A DNA stretch of 64,000 nt from Halosegnis rubeus (GTDB taxonomy: Archaea > Halobacteriota > Halobacteria > Halobacteriales > Haloarculaceae). The stretch covers positions 1 to 64,000 of the forward strand of contig NZ_QJOW01000007.1 of NCBI RefSeq assembly GCF_009184545.1. The letters run 5' to 3'. Shown here piece by piece: positions 43,663-58,600 of the stretch (within the stretch, counting starts at the first letter, position 1; every line of letters begins with the position of its first letter). A program made the translations under genes and the position numbers. The notes beneath the pieces are model-generated. The model saw only the letters and a program-made list of their open reading frames with translations, searched no databases and was not told where the DNA came from.

Positions 43663-46600
43663 ATGAAGGCCTACGCTGCGCTATTTAGTGCTCTCATTCT
43701 CATTTCAGTCACGATTATACCCGCTGTTGGTTTTGGAGCCGCTTCTAACCAGCCGGCTCTGGATAGTAATGTCCAGATAACAATCGAAGAGGATTCAAAA
43801 ATAAATCAAATTACTAATACCTCGTTAGATTCGAGTGATCCAGACGGCGATTCAATCACGTACAACGTTTCTGTTGGCGTCTTGAACGGCACACTGTTTG
43901 TCGATGGGAGTGGGAGCGGATCTGTAAACGAACTCCTTGACGGCGGCGAAGCCGTCGAGACGGGATTGTTCACGCAGGCAGACATCGACGATGGGAGTCT
44001 GTACTACAGCCACGACGGCTCCGAGTCGGCGAACGACAGCTTCGAGTTTGATGTTACAGACGGAAACGGCAGTTCGTCTGGCCCCCACACGTTCAGTATC
44101 AACGTGACGGCGGTTGATGACCCGCCAACACTGACGACGAGTTCGGCCGGGACCAACTATACGGCGTCGGCCGGCGGCTTTGTTGTCGACGAAAACCTGA
44201 CTGTGACCGATCCGGACGGTGGGACGATCGACGGAGCGACCGTCGCTATCGGGTCAGGATTTGATGCGGATGTGGATACACTCGTGGTGAACAGCACCGC
44301 GGTGTCGGATGCCGGTCTCACCAGCAATTATGATACTTCCAGAGGTGTGCTGACGCTCGAGGGGACCGTGTCGGCTGCCGAGATGCAGACGGTTCTGCGA
44401 ACGGTCACCTACACCTACTCGGGCGAGACCACGGCGTCGGCGCGCGACCTCGACGTGTCGTTCGCGCTGGGAACCGATACTGGTGGGAATGTGGAGTACC
44501 TCCCGGAAACCGGCCACTTCTACGAGTACGTCTCGACGGATGAGACGTTTCGGGGTGCCGAGCAGGCAGCTGCCAACCGCTCGTATCTCGGATTGTCTGG
44601 GTACCTGACGACGGTAACCAGCGCACAAGAGGATACCACGGTCACAGACCTCTCCGGACCAGCATGGATCGGGGCCTCCGATAGGGTTGAAGAGGGTAAC
44701 TGGACATGGATTACAGGTCCGGAAAAGGGGACGCAATTCTGGCAGGGAGCAGACGATGGGTCGGTAAAAAACGGGCTGTACGCCGGTTGGGATAGCAGTC
44801 AGCCGCAGGCCGACCGGGGAGATGAAGACGGTGTTGTGATAAACGCGTACGCTACCCCGTGGCACGACGAATTCATCGATCAAGGGACGTCCTATGGATA
44901 CGTCGTTGAGTACGGCGGTCTGAGTGGCGACCCGTCGGTGACAGCCGAGCGAACCGTCACGGTCGATACCGACGCGCCGACGGTGACGACGAGTTCGAGC
45001 GGGACCGATTACACGTTTACTGATGGCGGGTTCGTGGTCGACGACCAGCTGACCGTGACCGACCCGGACGGTGAGGCAATCAACGGGGCGACCGTCGCCA
45101 TCGGGTCGGGCTTCGACGCGAGCGTGGACAGACTTGCGGTGAACAGCACCGCGGTGTCGGATGCCGGCCTCACCAGCAGTTATGATACTTCCAGAGGTGT
45201 GCTGACGCTCGATGGGACTGCGTCGGCCGGTGAGATGCAAGCAGTTCTGCGAACAGTCACCTACACTTATTCGGGCAAGGCCACAGCATCAGCGCGCGGC
45301 CTCGATGTGTCGTTCGCGCTGGGAACCGGCGGTAACATCGTGTTCGACCCGACGACTGACCACTACTATGAGCACGTTTCGCAGGGGAAGAACTTCGACA
45401 ATGCGAAAACAGCAGCCGCAAGTAACACACACCTCGGGCAAGCGGGCTATCTGGCTACAATCACCAGTGAGCGAGAGGACGAGACTATCTTCAATCTGAC
45501 ACCGAATAGGGTCTGGATCGGGGCATCCGACGAGGCCACAGAGGGCAACTGGACCTGGGTCACCGGATCAGAGAACGGGACGCAGTTCTGGAGTGGTGAT
45601 GGATCTGGAACCGTGGTGAATGGTGGGTACGACGGATGGGGTGAGTATGGGAACGGTCCTGAACCACAAGGCGGCACCTACGCCGTGGCCCACAATCAGA
45701 ATCAGATAGGGTGGTTTGACTCGGGGGACGGCACCAATGAATACATCGTTGAGTACGGCGGGCTGAACGGTAGTTCTTCGACGACCGCCCAGCGAACCCT
45801 CACAGTCGATACCGAGGCACCGACACTGACGACGAGTTCGGGATCGGTATCGAACACCACCGCGAGTGGCAGCCACCTCGTCGACGACAAGCTGACCGTG
45901 ACTGACCCGGACGGCGGGACGATCGACACTGCGACGGTGAGTATCGACCAAGGATTCGATCCGAACAGTGACAAACTCTCATTAAATACGACCGTCGCCG
46001 CCAATCGTGGGATAACGAGCACGTACGACGACACGACGGGCGTGCTGAACGTCTCAGCGAACAGTTCGGCCACGGTGACGGCCGACGACTTCCAAGCGGT
46101 CCTTCGTACTGTTACGTACAATTTCACCGGAACGTCGGCCACCAACGAGTCGGAGCGGACCGTGCCGATCAGGTTCGCACTGGATGCGAATCAAAAACAG
46201 GTCACCGCGTACGACGGACATTACTACGAATTCGTTTCAGACAGTGTGAGTTGGAAAACCGCCAAGCGCGACGCCGAGAACCGGTCTCACCTCGGGTTAC
46301 AAGGTTATCTCGCGACGCTGACGAGTCAGGAAGAGGACGACGAAATCCAGAGCAAGTTTACCGATAGGGCGTGGATCGGTGCGTCCGACGAGGACACGGA
46401 GGGTGACTGGACCTGGGTCACCGGCCCGGAGAACGGAACGTTGTTTTGGAAGGGAGCCAGCTCTGGCTCCGAGCAAAACGGGGAGTACGCTGGATGGACA
46501 GACAACAACCCGAGTAATCATAACGGAAATGAGCACTATGCAGAGATCAATTGGAAAGGTGGTTGGAACGATCACAAGCTAGAGAGTGATAATGCACAAG

Positions 46601-49600
46601 GCTACCTCGTCGAATACGGCGGCCTGACGACCGACTCGGCGATCACCGCCCAGCGAAACGTCACGGTCGACACCGGCGCACCGAACGTCACCAACGTCAC
46701 GATCAGACGAACCAGCGGCGGCGGTGTCGTCACGACGAACGACACGATCGAAGTGAGCGCCACCGTGACCGACGCGTCTCCGATCCGGTCGGTCACTGCC
46801 TCCGCGAGCGCGTTCGATGCGGGGACGGTACATCTCAGCGACGACGGCCCGAACTCCAGCGCTGCCGACGACGTGTACAGCGCGACGTTCACCGTCGGCC
46901 CGGACCCGATCGAGCGGACCCAGTCGGTGACCGTTCGCGCGACCGACGACGCCGGAAACGGCGGCACTCCACCGGGAGACCTCGTGTACGACTCGATCAC
47001 GGTCAACCCAGAGGGGACGACCGACTTTCGTACCGTCACGCTCCCGCGCTCGTTCGAGAATCCCGTCGTCATCGCGAAGCCGCTGGAGTCGACCTCTCCC
47101 GGAAAAGCCGGGAGCAACGTCCCGAACGATCTGCGCGGGACCCCACGAGTTCGGAACGTCCAGTCGACGTCCTTCGAGATTCGCGTCGAGGAGTGGTCGG
47201 TCCAGGACGACGAGACACACCCCCCGGCGAACGTCTCGTACATCGTGGCCGAGGCCGGCACGACGACACTGGACGGCGGCACGAAAGTCTCCGCTGGGAC
47301 GATCGAGTTGAACGAAAACGATGGATTCCAGCCGATCACGTTCGAGGAGTCACTCAACAATCCCGTCGCGTTCGCCAACGTACAGACGGCTAACGACATG
47401 GATTCGGTCAGCACACGCGACAAAAGTGTCGATTCGAACGGGTTCAGTTCAAAGATCGAAGGCGACCAAGGCGATCAGGACAGTGGGACAGAACCGAATC
47501 CACACGGAACCGAGACGCTGGGGTACATCGCCATCGAACAGGGGGACTCGGCGCTGGGCGAGACCGGGTTCACTGCTGGTACGCGAGGCAACGTCGACGA
47601 GAATTTGGCCAGCATCAACTTCGGCGGCTCGTACCCGGCTGGCTTCGTTGCCGCTATGCAGACGAACAGTGGAGGTGAAGAATCGTACCTTCGATACGAC
47701 GGTCGAACCGACACCGGTGTCGAGGTTCGAATCGAAGAGGATCCAGTCGACAACAGCGATGGTCACATCAGCAACACTGTCGGCTATCTCGCCTGGAACG
47801 AAAGCACCCAAGTGACCGGCACCCGGTCGAACGGGCTTTCGGTCGACACGTCCGCGCCGCGGATCGACGACCTGTCCGCATCGCGCACCACCGGCAACCC
47901 GCCGGTCTCGACCGGAGACAAGTTCCGGGTGACGGCGACCGTGACCGACGCCGGGGCCGTCTCGACGGTCGAGGCCGACGTCGCTGCGCTGGACGCAGAT
48001 CCCGGAACGATCACGCTCGACGCCGTCGGTACCGACACGTACGAAGGGACGTTTGAGGTCGGAGGGAACCCCGACCCGACGCGAGCGGTCGCCGTGACCG
48101 TGACAGACTCGCTGGGGAACAATGCCAGCGCAACGACGATTGCCGGGAGTCAGGCGTCGTGGGACCACACGGTCAACGGCACCGTCCAGACCGGCACGTT
48201 TGCCGGTAACGGCTCGACGGTGGACCCGTACATCATCGACTCGCTCGTCGATCTACAGGCGATCAACAAGAACGCCACCACGCGCGGGTACAACTATCAG
48301 CTGGGCTCCGACCTCGACGCCTCGGCCACGCGGTCGTGGAACGTGCCCAGCGAACACGGGGAAGGGTTCGCGCCGATCGGTGGGCTGTTTGGCATCGACA
48401 GCGGTGCCGCATTTAGTGGCTCGCTCGACGGCGGCGGCCACACGATATCGAACCTGTCGATCGATCAGAGTGCGACTACAAAAAACGAGCTCGGGTTCGT
48501 CGGGACACTGGAATCGGGTGGTGTGGTTCGGAACCTCGCTCTCACGAACGTCTCGGTCGTCGGTGACAGACACATCGGTGCGGTGGTCGGAGAAAGCGCT
48601 GGGACTGTCCAGAACGTCACCGTATCAGGGACGGTCGAGGGCCGCCAGGAAATCGGTGGCGTCGTTGGGACTGTCACGTCTGGAGGGACTGTGAACAACG
48701 TCAGCGCGAGCGTGACTGTCACCGCGAGCGGGCAGTACGTCGGTGGGCTCATCGGTGATCACCAGAGTTCGACGCCGGTGACCGACGTGAACGCCTCGGG
48801 GGCTGTCACCGGAACCAGCTACACTGGCGGCCTCGTCGGGCGGGCGCGGACCGGCGTCATCAACGCCTCCGCCAGCGGCGACGTGACGAGCACGTCCGGC
48901 GGGTACGCTGGCGGGCTTGTGGGATATTTGAACGCGTACGATGATGAGGTGGTCAGAGCCGTCAAAGCGACAGGCAACGTCTCTGCAGGCAGTGCCCACG
49001 TGGGTGGGCTCGTCGGGTACGTGGACCAGAACTCGGGCAGTGATGAGGTCACGATGTCCGACGCTCACGCCACCGGCGATGTCAATACGACGAATAGCGG
49101 TAGTAACGCGTACGTCGGCGGGCTCGTTGGTCGCTTCCACGAAAGCAGGGATCTTACCGACGTCTCTGCCACCGGCGACGTTACCAGCGCAACTGGCAGC
49201 TATGTCGGCGGCTTGGTCGGTCGACTGCGAATGGAAAACGGTAATCAGGTCGTCAGTAACGTCTCCGCGACCGGCAACGTCACCACCACGGGAGACAGGA
49301 TTGGGGGATTGATCGGGAGCCACGAGGACGGTCAGACAATCAGCAACGCCACGGCGACCGGTGACGTGTCGACTGCGGGAGATTATGTCGGCGGGCTTGT
49401 CGGTAACACACGAGCGTCGATCACGAACGCCAGCGCAAGCGGTGAGGTCACCACGGACGGACAGGAAGTCGGCGGGCTCGTGGGATACTTAGAGGCGCAC
49501 TCCGACGAGGTGGTCAAGGCCGTCAAAGCGACAGGCAACGTCTCTGCTGGTAGTTCCAACGTGGGTGGGCTCATCGGGTACGTAGACCAGAGTTCGGACA

Positions 49601-52600
49601 GTGACGAAGTCACGATGTCTGACGCCCACGCCACCGGCGATGTCAGTACGACGTACGATGCTGGAGGTAACGCACAGGTGGGCGGGCTCGTTGGTCGCTT
49701 CCACGAAAGCAGAGACCTCACGAACGTCTCTGCCACCGGCGACGTTACCAGTGCAACTGGCAACTATGTCGGTGGCCTGATTGGCCGGCTCCAAATGGAA
49801 AACGGCAATCAGATTGTCAGCAACGCCTTCGCGACCGGGGCTGTCACCTCCACGGGAGACAGGGTCGGTGGGCTCATGGGCGATTCTAACGGGATCATCA
49901 CCGACTCGTACGCTCACGGTGCTGTCAGCACCACAGGGCAGCGGGTCGGTGGACTGGTCGGGAGCCACCAGGATGGGCCGATCAGGAATGTCACGGCGAC
50001 CGGCGACGTGTCGACTACGGGACGCAAAGTCGGCGGGCTCGTCGGCTACACACAAACGTCCGTCACGAACGCCAGCGCGAGTGGTGAGGTCACCACTGAT
50101 GGGCAGGAAGTTGGCGGGCTTGTTGGAGAGCTGGACGCGCACTCCGACGAGGAGGTCAGGACTGTCACGGCGACAGGCAACGTCTCTACAGGTAGCTACT
50201 ACGTAGGTGGGCTCATCGGGTTCATAGACCAGAGCGGTACCAACGCTCAGTATCACGAAGTCACGATGTCTGACGCCCACGCCACCGGCGATGTCAGTAC
50301 GACGTACGATGCTGGAGGTAACGCGTTCGTCGGCGGGCTTGTTGGTGACTTCCGAGATAGCAGGGATCTCACAACCGTCTCTGCCACCGGCGACGTTACC
50401 AGTACAACCGGCAGCTATGTCGGTGGCCTGGTTGGCCGGCTCCGATTGGATAACGTCAATCAGATTGTTAATAATGCCTCCGCGACTGGCAACGTCACCA
50501 CCTCCGGGACCTACGTCGGCGGATTGATCGGGAGCCACGAGGGCGGTCAGACAATCAGCAACGTCAGGGCGACCGGTGACGTGTCGACTGCGGGAGATTA
50601 TGTCGGCGGGCTTGTCGGCCGGACACGGGCCTCTATCACGAACGCTACCGCGAGTGGTGAGGTCACCACCAATGGACAGCGAGTCGGCGGGCTTGTGGGG
50701 TATCTGGACGCATACTCCGACGAGGAAGTGAGGACTGTCACGGCGACGGGCAACGTCTCCGCTGGCGGGCAATACGTAGGTGGGCTCATCGGGTACGTGG
50801 ACCGGAGTGGCACCAACGCTCAGTATCATGAAGTCGCGATGTCTGACGCCCACGCCACCGGCAACGTTACCACGACGTACGCCGGGGCTAGCAACGCCTA
50901 CGTGGGCGGACTCGTCGGCCGCTTCCGCGATAGCAAACACGTCTCCGACGTCTCCGCCACCGGCGACGTCACAAGTGAAAGTGGGAACGAAGTCGGTGGC
51001 TTGATCGGCCGACTCCGACAGGACAGCACGGCGTATGACCTCAGGAACGCCTCTGCGACCGGCGATGTCACTACCACGGGTCAAAAAGTCGGCGGACTGA
51101 TTGGGTATCATACTGGTGGTAGCGTCGAAACCTCATACGCACGAGGGAACGTCTCCACCGATGGTGACCACGTGGGTGGACTCATCGGCCAGTCTACCAA
51201 CCTTGTTGCCGACTCGTACGCGCGCGGTGACGTCACCAGCTCGGGGGACGAAGTCGGTGGACTCGTCGGTCGTCACGGCGATGAAGCGACTCGCGTGTAC
51301 GCCAGCGGACGCGTCGAGGGCGGGAGCACCGTCGGCGGACTCGTCGGGAACAACAACGGAGCACTCTCGGACGCCTACTGGGATAGAGGCGCGACCAACC
51401 AGACGACCGCGACCGGAAGCGGCCCGTCGGAGGGCGCGACCGGCTACGGGACAGTCGGTGACTCCCGCGCGCTGAAGATGCAGGGCCGAGCGCCGACGAC
51501 ATTCATGAAGTCGTTGAACTACACGTCGCCGTGGAAGCTCACGAGTACGTATCCGGTCTTCCAGCGGGAGTCGAATACGACCGGGCCCTCGATTTCGCCT
51601 ATTGGCTCGATGGAGGCCTCCGACACGACAGCACTGCAGACCGAGCAGACGACGATCGACGTCACCGCGACGGTCGACGGTAACCCTGCTGACGCAGGCT
51701 ATGTGATCCGTGTCGACAACGCGGACGGCCTCACCGAACTCGCGGACGCCGGGGCCGTGACCGACGCGAACGGCACTGCAACGTTCACCTTCGCCGAATC
51801 AGCAATCGGGACGTTCACGCCGGGGTTCAGCGCGGCTGGTGAATCGACCGTCTCGACGACCGCGACGGTCGAGGTGGAGCCGGGCACAGTGCGGACGTAC
51901 ACTCGTGATGACGGCACCGAGCTGACGGCGACGTATCCCGGTAACGGGACGGACACGGGCCCGTACCTCCTTGACTCGCTCGCGGATCTCCAAGCGATCA
52001 ACATCAACGCGACCACGCGTGGTGAACAGTACCGACTCGCCGAGGATATCGACACGTCGGCGACGAACAACGCCTCCTGGAACAGCGGCAGCGGCTTCGA
52101 GCCGATTGCGGGTGAGAGCGGAACATTCGACGGTACGCTCGACGGAGACGGGCACACAATCTCGAATCTATCTGTCAATCGGAGCGACACGAGTACGGCT
52201 GGGCTCATCGGCACGCTCGATTCGAACGGGGTGATCCGGAATCTGACGCTTCAGGACGCCTCGATCACTGGGAACGACGACCTCGGTGTGATAGCCGGGA
52301 CCAGCGACGGAACGATCCAGAACCTGACCATCGAGAACGCCTCTGTCACCGGGAACAACGACCTCGGTGTGGCAGTCGGAATCAACAACGGCAGAGTCGA
52401 GAACGTCACCGCTTCAGGGACCATCAGCGGAAACGATCGGATTGGTGGTCTCGTCGGGACGATTGAGGCCAGCGGGACTGTCACCGGTGCAACCACCACC
52501 GCGACTGCAAGCGGCAGCCAGTCTATCGGCGGACTGGTCGGGGAGAGTAGCGGCGCGGTGAACAACGCCAGTGCGAGCGGGACTGTCACCGCGACCGGGC

Positions 52601-55600
52601 AGTACGCTGGTGGTCTCATCGGCGATCACCAGAGTTCGACGCCGGTGACTGACGTGAACGCCTCGGGGGCTGTCACCGGAACCAGCTACACTGGCGGGCT
52701 GATCGGGCGGGGGCAGGCTGACGTTATCAACGCCTCCGCCAACGGCGACGTGACGAGCACGTCCGGCGACCGGGTTGGTGGATTGATCGGCAATCACAAT
52801 CCCAATCAGGCGGCGACGATCAGGAACGTCTCGGCATCGGGTAACGTGTCGGGCAGCGGCAACCGGGTCGGTGGACTGGTCGGTACTTCGGAGTCTGGCA
52901 ACCAGATTACTGTCTCTAACGTTCACGCCACAGGGGATGTCGCCACAACAAACACTGGCACGTACGCGTACGCCGGGGGACTCTTCGGTCGACTTCGACA
53001 CGCGACCGACGTGACAGACGTCTCTGCTACCGGTGATGTCAACGCTTCCAGTACGCCCGGAAACGGTCGCCGAGTTGGCGGACTAGCCGGCGAACTCCAC
53101 CACGATTCAGCTAATTACATCCTGACGAATGCCTCGGCCAACGGTGACGTTGACGCGACGGGAGAGAAAGTCGGCGGGCTGATCGGGTATCATGATAAAG
53201 GGAGGACGATTAATAACGTTACTGCAACGGGCGACGTGTCAACTGTGGGAAAGAAGGTCGGCGGATTACTCGGAGAGACGGACGCTAGCGTCATCCGAGA
53301 GTCGTCCGCCAGCGGTGACGTGACGAGCACGTCCGGCGACCGGGTTGGTGGATTGATCGGCAATCACAATCCCAATCAGGCGGCGACAATCAGGAACGTC
53401 TCGGCATCGGGTAACGTATCGACCAGTGGCCAGAAGGTCGGTGGGCTGGTCGGCAGCTCAGATACTAACGACCAGATTACCGTCTCTAACGCCCACGCTA
53501 CGGGTGACGTCAACGCGACAGAGACCGGCACGAACTCGTACGTCGGGGGACTCTTCGGTCGACTTCGACACGCTGTCGACGTGACAAACGTCTCCGCCAC
53601 CGGTGACGTTTCGGCTCAAGACAACTCCTATGGTCGCCAAGTCGGCGGACTGTTTGGCGAACTCCACCACGATTCAGCTAATTACATCCTGACGAATGCC
53701 TCGGCCAACGGTGACGTTGACGCGACGGGACAGCGAGTCGGCGGGCTCATCGGCTACCACCAGAACGGTGAGGTGGTGAGAGACGCCACCGCGACTGGCG
53801 ATGTGTCGGGTGGCGCTGGTTACGCGGGTGGACTGATTGGCGATCATACGAACGGTGAGACAATTGAAAACGTCTCTGCGATTGGTGACGTCGCCAGTGA
53901 CGGCGACTACACAGGCGGACTGTTCGGACGTGTAAGTGCGAGCGTGAGCAACTCCTCAGCTAGTGGGACCGTGACGAGCACCTCCGGTGGGTACGTGGGC
54001 GGATTGGTCGGCCAATACAACCCTAGTCAGGCGGCAACAATCGCGAACGTCTCGGCGTCGGGTGACGTGTCAACCAGCGGCAATCGGGTCGGCGGATTGG
54101 TCGGCCAAGCGTTTTCGGGTTCTAACAAGCCGATCACCGTCTCTGATGCTCATGCTTCGGGCGCAGTCAACGCGACGGACGCTGGAAACACTGCTTACGC
54201 TGGCGGGCTTGTCGGGGAGTTCCAGAACGCAGGAAACCTAACAGATGTATCCGCGACCGGCGACGTTTCTGCTCAAGCCAGCGCCGACGGCAGAGATGTT
54301 GGCGGATTGGTCGGCTCGCTCCAGCACAATTCGGGAAGCTATGTCGTGGCGAACGCCTCGGCGACCGGTAACGTCAACGCGACGGGACAGCGAGTCGGCG
54401 GACTGATTGGGAATCTCAAGGGTGGAAGGAGCGTTGAAGCCTCGTACGCCAAGGGAGACGTTTCCACAAGCGGTGACACTGCCGGCGGACTCATCGGACA
54501 ATCTGTTGAGGTGCCCATCACCGATTCGTACGCGCGCGGTGATGTCAACAGTTCGGGAAACAATGTGGGCGGCCTCGTTGGTTACACAACAGCAGATATC
54601 ACGAACGCCAGTGCGAGCGGCGATGTGACGAGCACGTCTGGCAGACACGTGGGTGGACTGATCGGGCAATGGAAATTGAACGCTGATGATGGCCGCTTTG
54701 GTTCATCCTCATCAGCACTGGCAGGTCATCAGATGGTGAACGCAACCGCATCGGGCAATGTCAGTGCAGATAATAAATATATTGGTGGGCTAGTTGGACA
54801 GGTGTCTTCAGGGTCTGACTGCGCACGCGAGTTTGTTGACTTCGGAATTGCTTGTCGTAGCGGCACACAGGTACGTGGATATGCGCCGATATCTGACGCG
54901 CATGCTACCGGTGATGTCAACACGACATACGATGGTGATGGTAATGGAGATGCGCACGTGGGCGGGCTTATTGGCGGCATGGAAGGAGCCAGACAGCTCA
55001 CCAATCTCTCCGCCAGCGGTGAGGTCACGAGTGCCAGCGGGGACCGCGTTGGTGGCTTGATTGGAAATGTAAATCACGCGGACGGAAACTATGGCATCAC
55101 AAACGCTTCTGCGACCGGGAACGTGAGTACTACGGGGCAGAATGTCGGCGGGTTGATTGGGCGATATTTCGGTGGCGGTAGCGTCGAAACCTCGTACGCA
55201 CGCGGCAACGTTTCCACCTCCGGGAACTACGTTGGCGGGCTCATCGGATCTACTTCTGAGCCCATCACCGATTCGTACGCGCGTGGTGACGTCAACAGTT
55301 CGGGAGACGCTGTCGGGGGGCTCGTCGGGTCCACGACCGGGGATGTAACTCGAACGTACGCCAGCGGACGCGTCAAGGGCGGTGGCAGCAGTGTCGGCGG
55401 CATAGTCGGGAGCAACGGTGGCACACTCTCGGACGCCTACTGGGACAAGGGCGCGACCAACCAGACGACCGCGACCGGAAGCGGCCCGTCGGAGGGCGCG
55501 ACCGGCTACGGGACAGTCGGTGACACCCGTGCCCTGGAGATGCAGGGTCGGGCGCCGACGACATTCATGAAGTCGTTGAACTACACGTCGCCGTGGAAGC

Positions 55601-58600
55601 CCACGAGTACGTATCCGATCTTCCAACGGGAGTCGGAGACGGCCGGAAGTCTGCTCGCAACTGTCGACACCGTTGAAGCCACCGGCACAACCGGAGTTCA
55701 GACACAGCAGTTGACAGTCGAGGTCAACGCGACAATCAATGGCAGCCGTGTCGGCCCTGGATACTTCATCAACGTCTCGGATCCGAACGGCCTCGCCGAA
55801 CTCGAAGGCCAAACAGCTCTGACCGATCGGAATGGCACCGCGACGTTCATGTTCGCCGAACCGACGACTGGCACCTTCGAGCCGACGTTCGTTGCGGTGA
55901 GCGATTCGAGTGTCACGGCGACCACGACGGTGGTAGTGAACGAGGGAACCGCACGAACCTACATCCGTGAGGACGGCACAGAACTGACCGCGGTGTACAC
56001 TGGAAACGGTACCGCTGACAATCCGTACCTGATCGACTCACTTGCGGATCTCCAGGCGATCGACAACAGCAGTGCTGCGCGTACCGACGCCTACCGGCTA
56101 GCCGCCGATATCGACGCGTCGGCGACGAACGATGCCTCTTGGAACGGTGGCGACGGGTTCGAATCGATCGGCAGTGTCTCCGGGGAGACGTTCGACGGCA
56201 CGCTGGACGGCGACGGGCACACCATTTCGAATCTGTCGGTTAACCAGAGAGACACGAGCACAGCTGGGCTCGTTGGCAAGCTGAGCTCGGGCGGAACGAT
56301 TCAGAATCTGACAATCCAGAACGCCTCGGTCACTGGGAGTGACGAACTTGGTGTGATAGCCGGGACCAGCGACGGAACGATCCAGAACCTAACCGTCGCG
56401 AACGCCTCGGTGAACGGGAATAACGACCTCGGCGTGGCAGTCGGAACCAACGACGGCACGGTCCAGAACGTGTCCGGTTCGGGGACCGTCAGCGGGAACG
56501 ATCGGATTGGTGGTCTCGTTGGAACCGTCAATAGTGGCGGTGTCGTCACCGAAGCGACTGCAACGGCGGCCGCAAACGGGAGCCAGTCCGTCGGCGGACT
56601 GGTGGGACAGAGTAGCGGGACGGTGAACAACGCCAGTGCGAGCGGGACTGTCACCGCGACCGGGCAGTACGCTGGTGGACTCATCGGCTATCATCAGAGT
56701 TTGACGTCGGTGACCGACGTGAACGCATCCGGATCTGTCACCGGGACAAGCAACACTGGCGGGCTAATCGGTTGGGGAGAGGCGAACGTAATTAACGCCT
56801 CCGCCGGCGGCGACGTGAACGGCACGTCTGGCGATGATGTCGGCGGCCTCGTCGGGTATTGGAATGTGCGTGAAAGCGGTCAGCGCATAACGAACGTCAC
56901 CGCCTCGGGGAACGTTTCTGCGGATGGACAGCAGGTCGGTGGACTCGTCGGATTCGTCGACAAGGATGAGTCTGGTACTGCGTATTCCAGCAAGATTTCC
57001 AACGCACACGCTACCGGCGATGTTAGCGCAACAGGCCGGCGAGTTGGCGGGCTTGTCGGACTGTTTGAGGAGAGCCAAGATCTCAGTAATGTCTCGGCTG
57101 CCGGCGATGTCACAGGAGGTAGCTTGCAAGTTGGTGGCCTAGTCGGGGTACTGAATCACGCAGACGGGGCGTATGTCGTCAGAAACGCCTCGGCGACCGG
57201 CAATGTCACAGCTACGGGACGACGAGTTGGTGGACTGATCGGTGATATAGTTCGTGGCGGTGTCAAGAACTCGTACGCACGAGGGGACGTCTCCACCACT
57301 GGTGACAATGTAGGTGGGCTCATCGGGCGCTCTAATGACGGCGGGCCTATTGAGGATTCGTACGCGCGCGGTGATGTCACCAGTTCGGGGGATACTGTGG
57401 GCGGGCTTGTCGGAAGCACAAATACTGATGTAACCCAGGTGTACGCCAGCGGACGCGTCAAGGGCGGGAGCAGTGTCGGCGGACTCGTTGGCTCCGGTGG
57501 CACACTCGCGGACGCCTACTGGGACAAGGGTGCGACTAACCAGACGGATGCCACCGGAAGCGGCACACCGGCTGGAGCCACCGGCTTCGGCATAGTGGGT
57601 GACAACACCCGCGCTCTGAAGATGCAGGGTCGCGCCCCGACGCAATTCATGGCAGCGTTGGACTACACGTCACCGTGGAAGCTCACGAGCACGTATCCGA
57701 TCTTCCAGCGGGAGTCGAACACGAGTGGAAGCCTGGTTGCACCCGTCGACACGATTGAAGCTACCGGCACAACGGCGGTTCAGACACAGCGGATAACAGT
57801 TGGGGTCAACGCGACGATCAACGGCAGTCGCGTCGGTCCAGGATACCTCATCAACGTCTCAGATCCGAGTGATATCGCCGAACTCGAAGGCCAAACGGCT
57901 CTGACAGATCAGAATGGCACTGCGACGTTCACGTTCGCCGAACCGAACGTCGGGACATTCAAACCAGAGTTCGAAGCGGTGAGCGAGCCGAGTGTTACGG
58001 TGACCGCGACGGTGGAGGTAAAAGACGGAGCAGCACGGACCTATACCCGCGAAGACGGCACCGAGTTGACCGCGGTGTATCGCGGAAACGGGACGACCGA
58101 CAGTCCCTACGAGGTTGACTCGCTGGCTGATCTCCAGGCGATTGACAACAGCACCGCGGCACACGGTGATCACTACGCGTTGATCACGAATATCGACGCG
58201 TCTAGCACCAGTGAGTCGTCGTGGAATGGTGGCAGCGGGTTTGAGTCGATTGCGGCTGACACTAACGAGGCATTCACTGGCACACTCGACGGCAACGGGC
58301 ACACGATATCGAATCTCTCGGTTGACCGAAGCGGAGCGAACAGAGCAGGCCTCGTCGGCAATCTCGGTTCGGACGGATCGATTCAGAACCTGACGATTCA
58401 GAACGCCTCGATCACCGGGAACAACGGCGCCGGAGCCGCAGTCGGGACCAGCGCCGGTACTGTCGAGAACGTCACCACCTCGGGAACGGTCAACGGAAAC
58501 GATCGGGTTGGTGGCCTCATCGGCGAAACTATTGCTGATGGTGTTATTACTGGCTCGACTGCATCCGTGAATACATCCGGAAACCAGGCTATCGGCGGAC

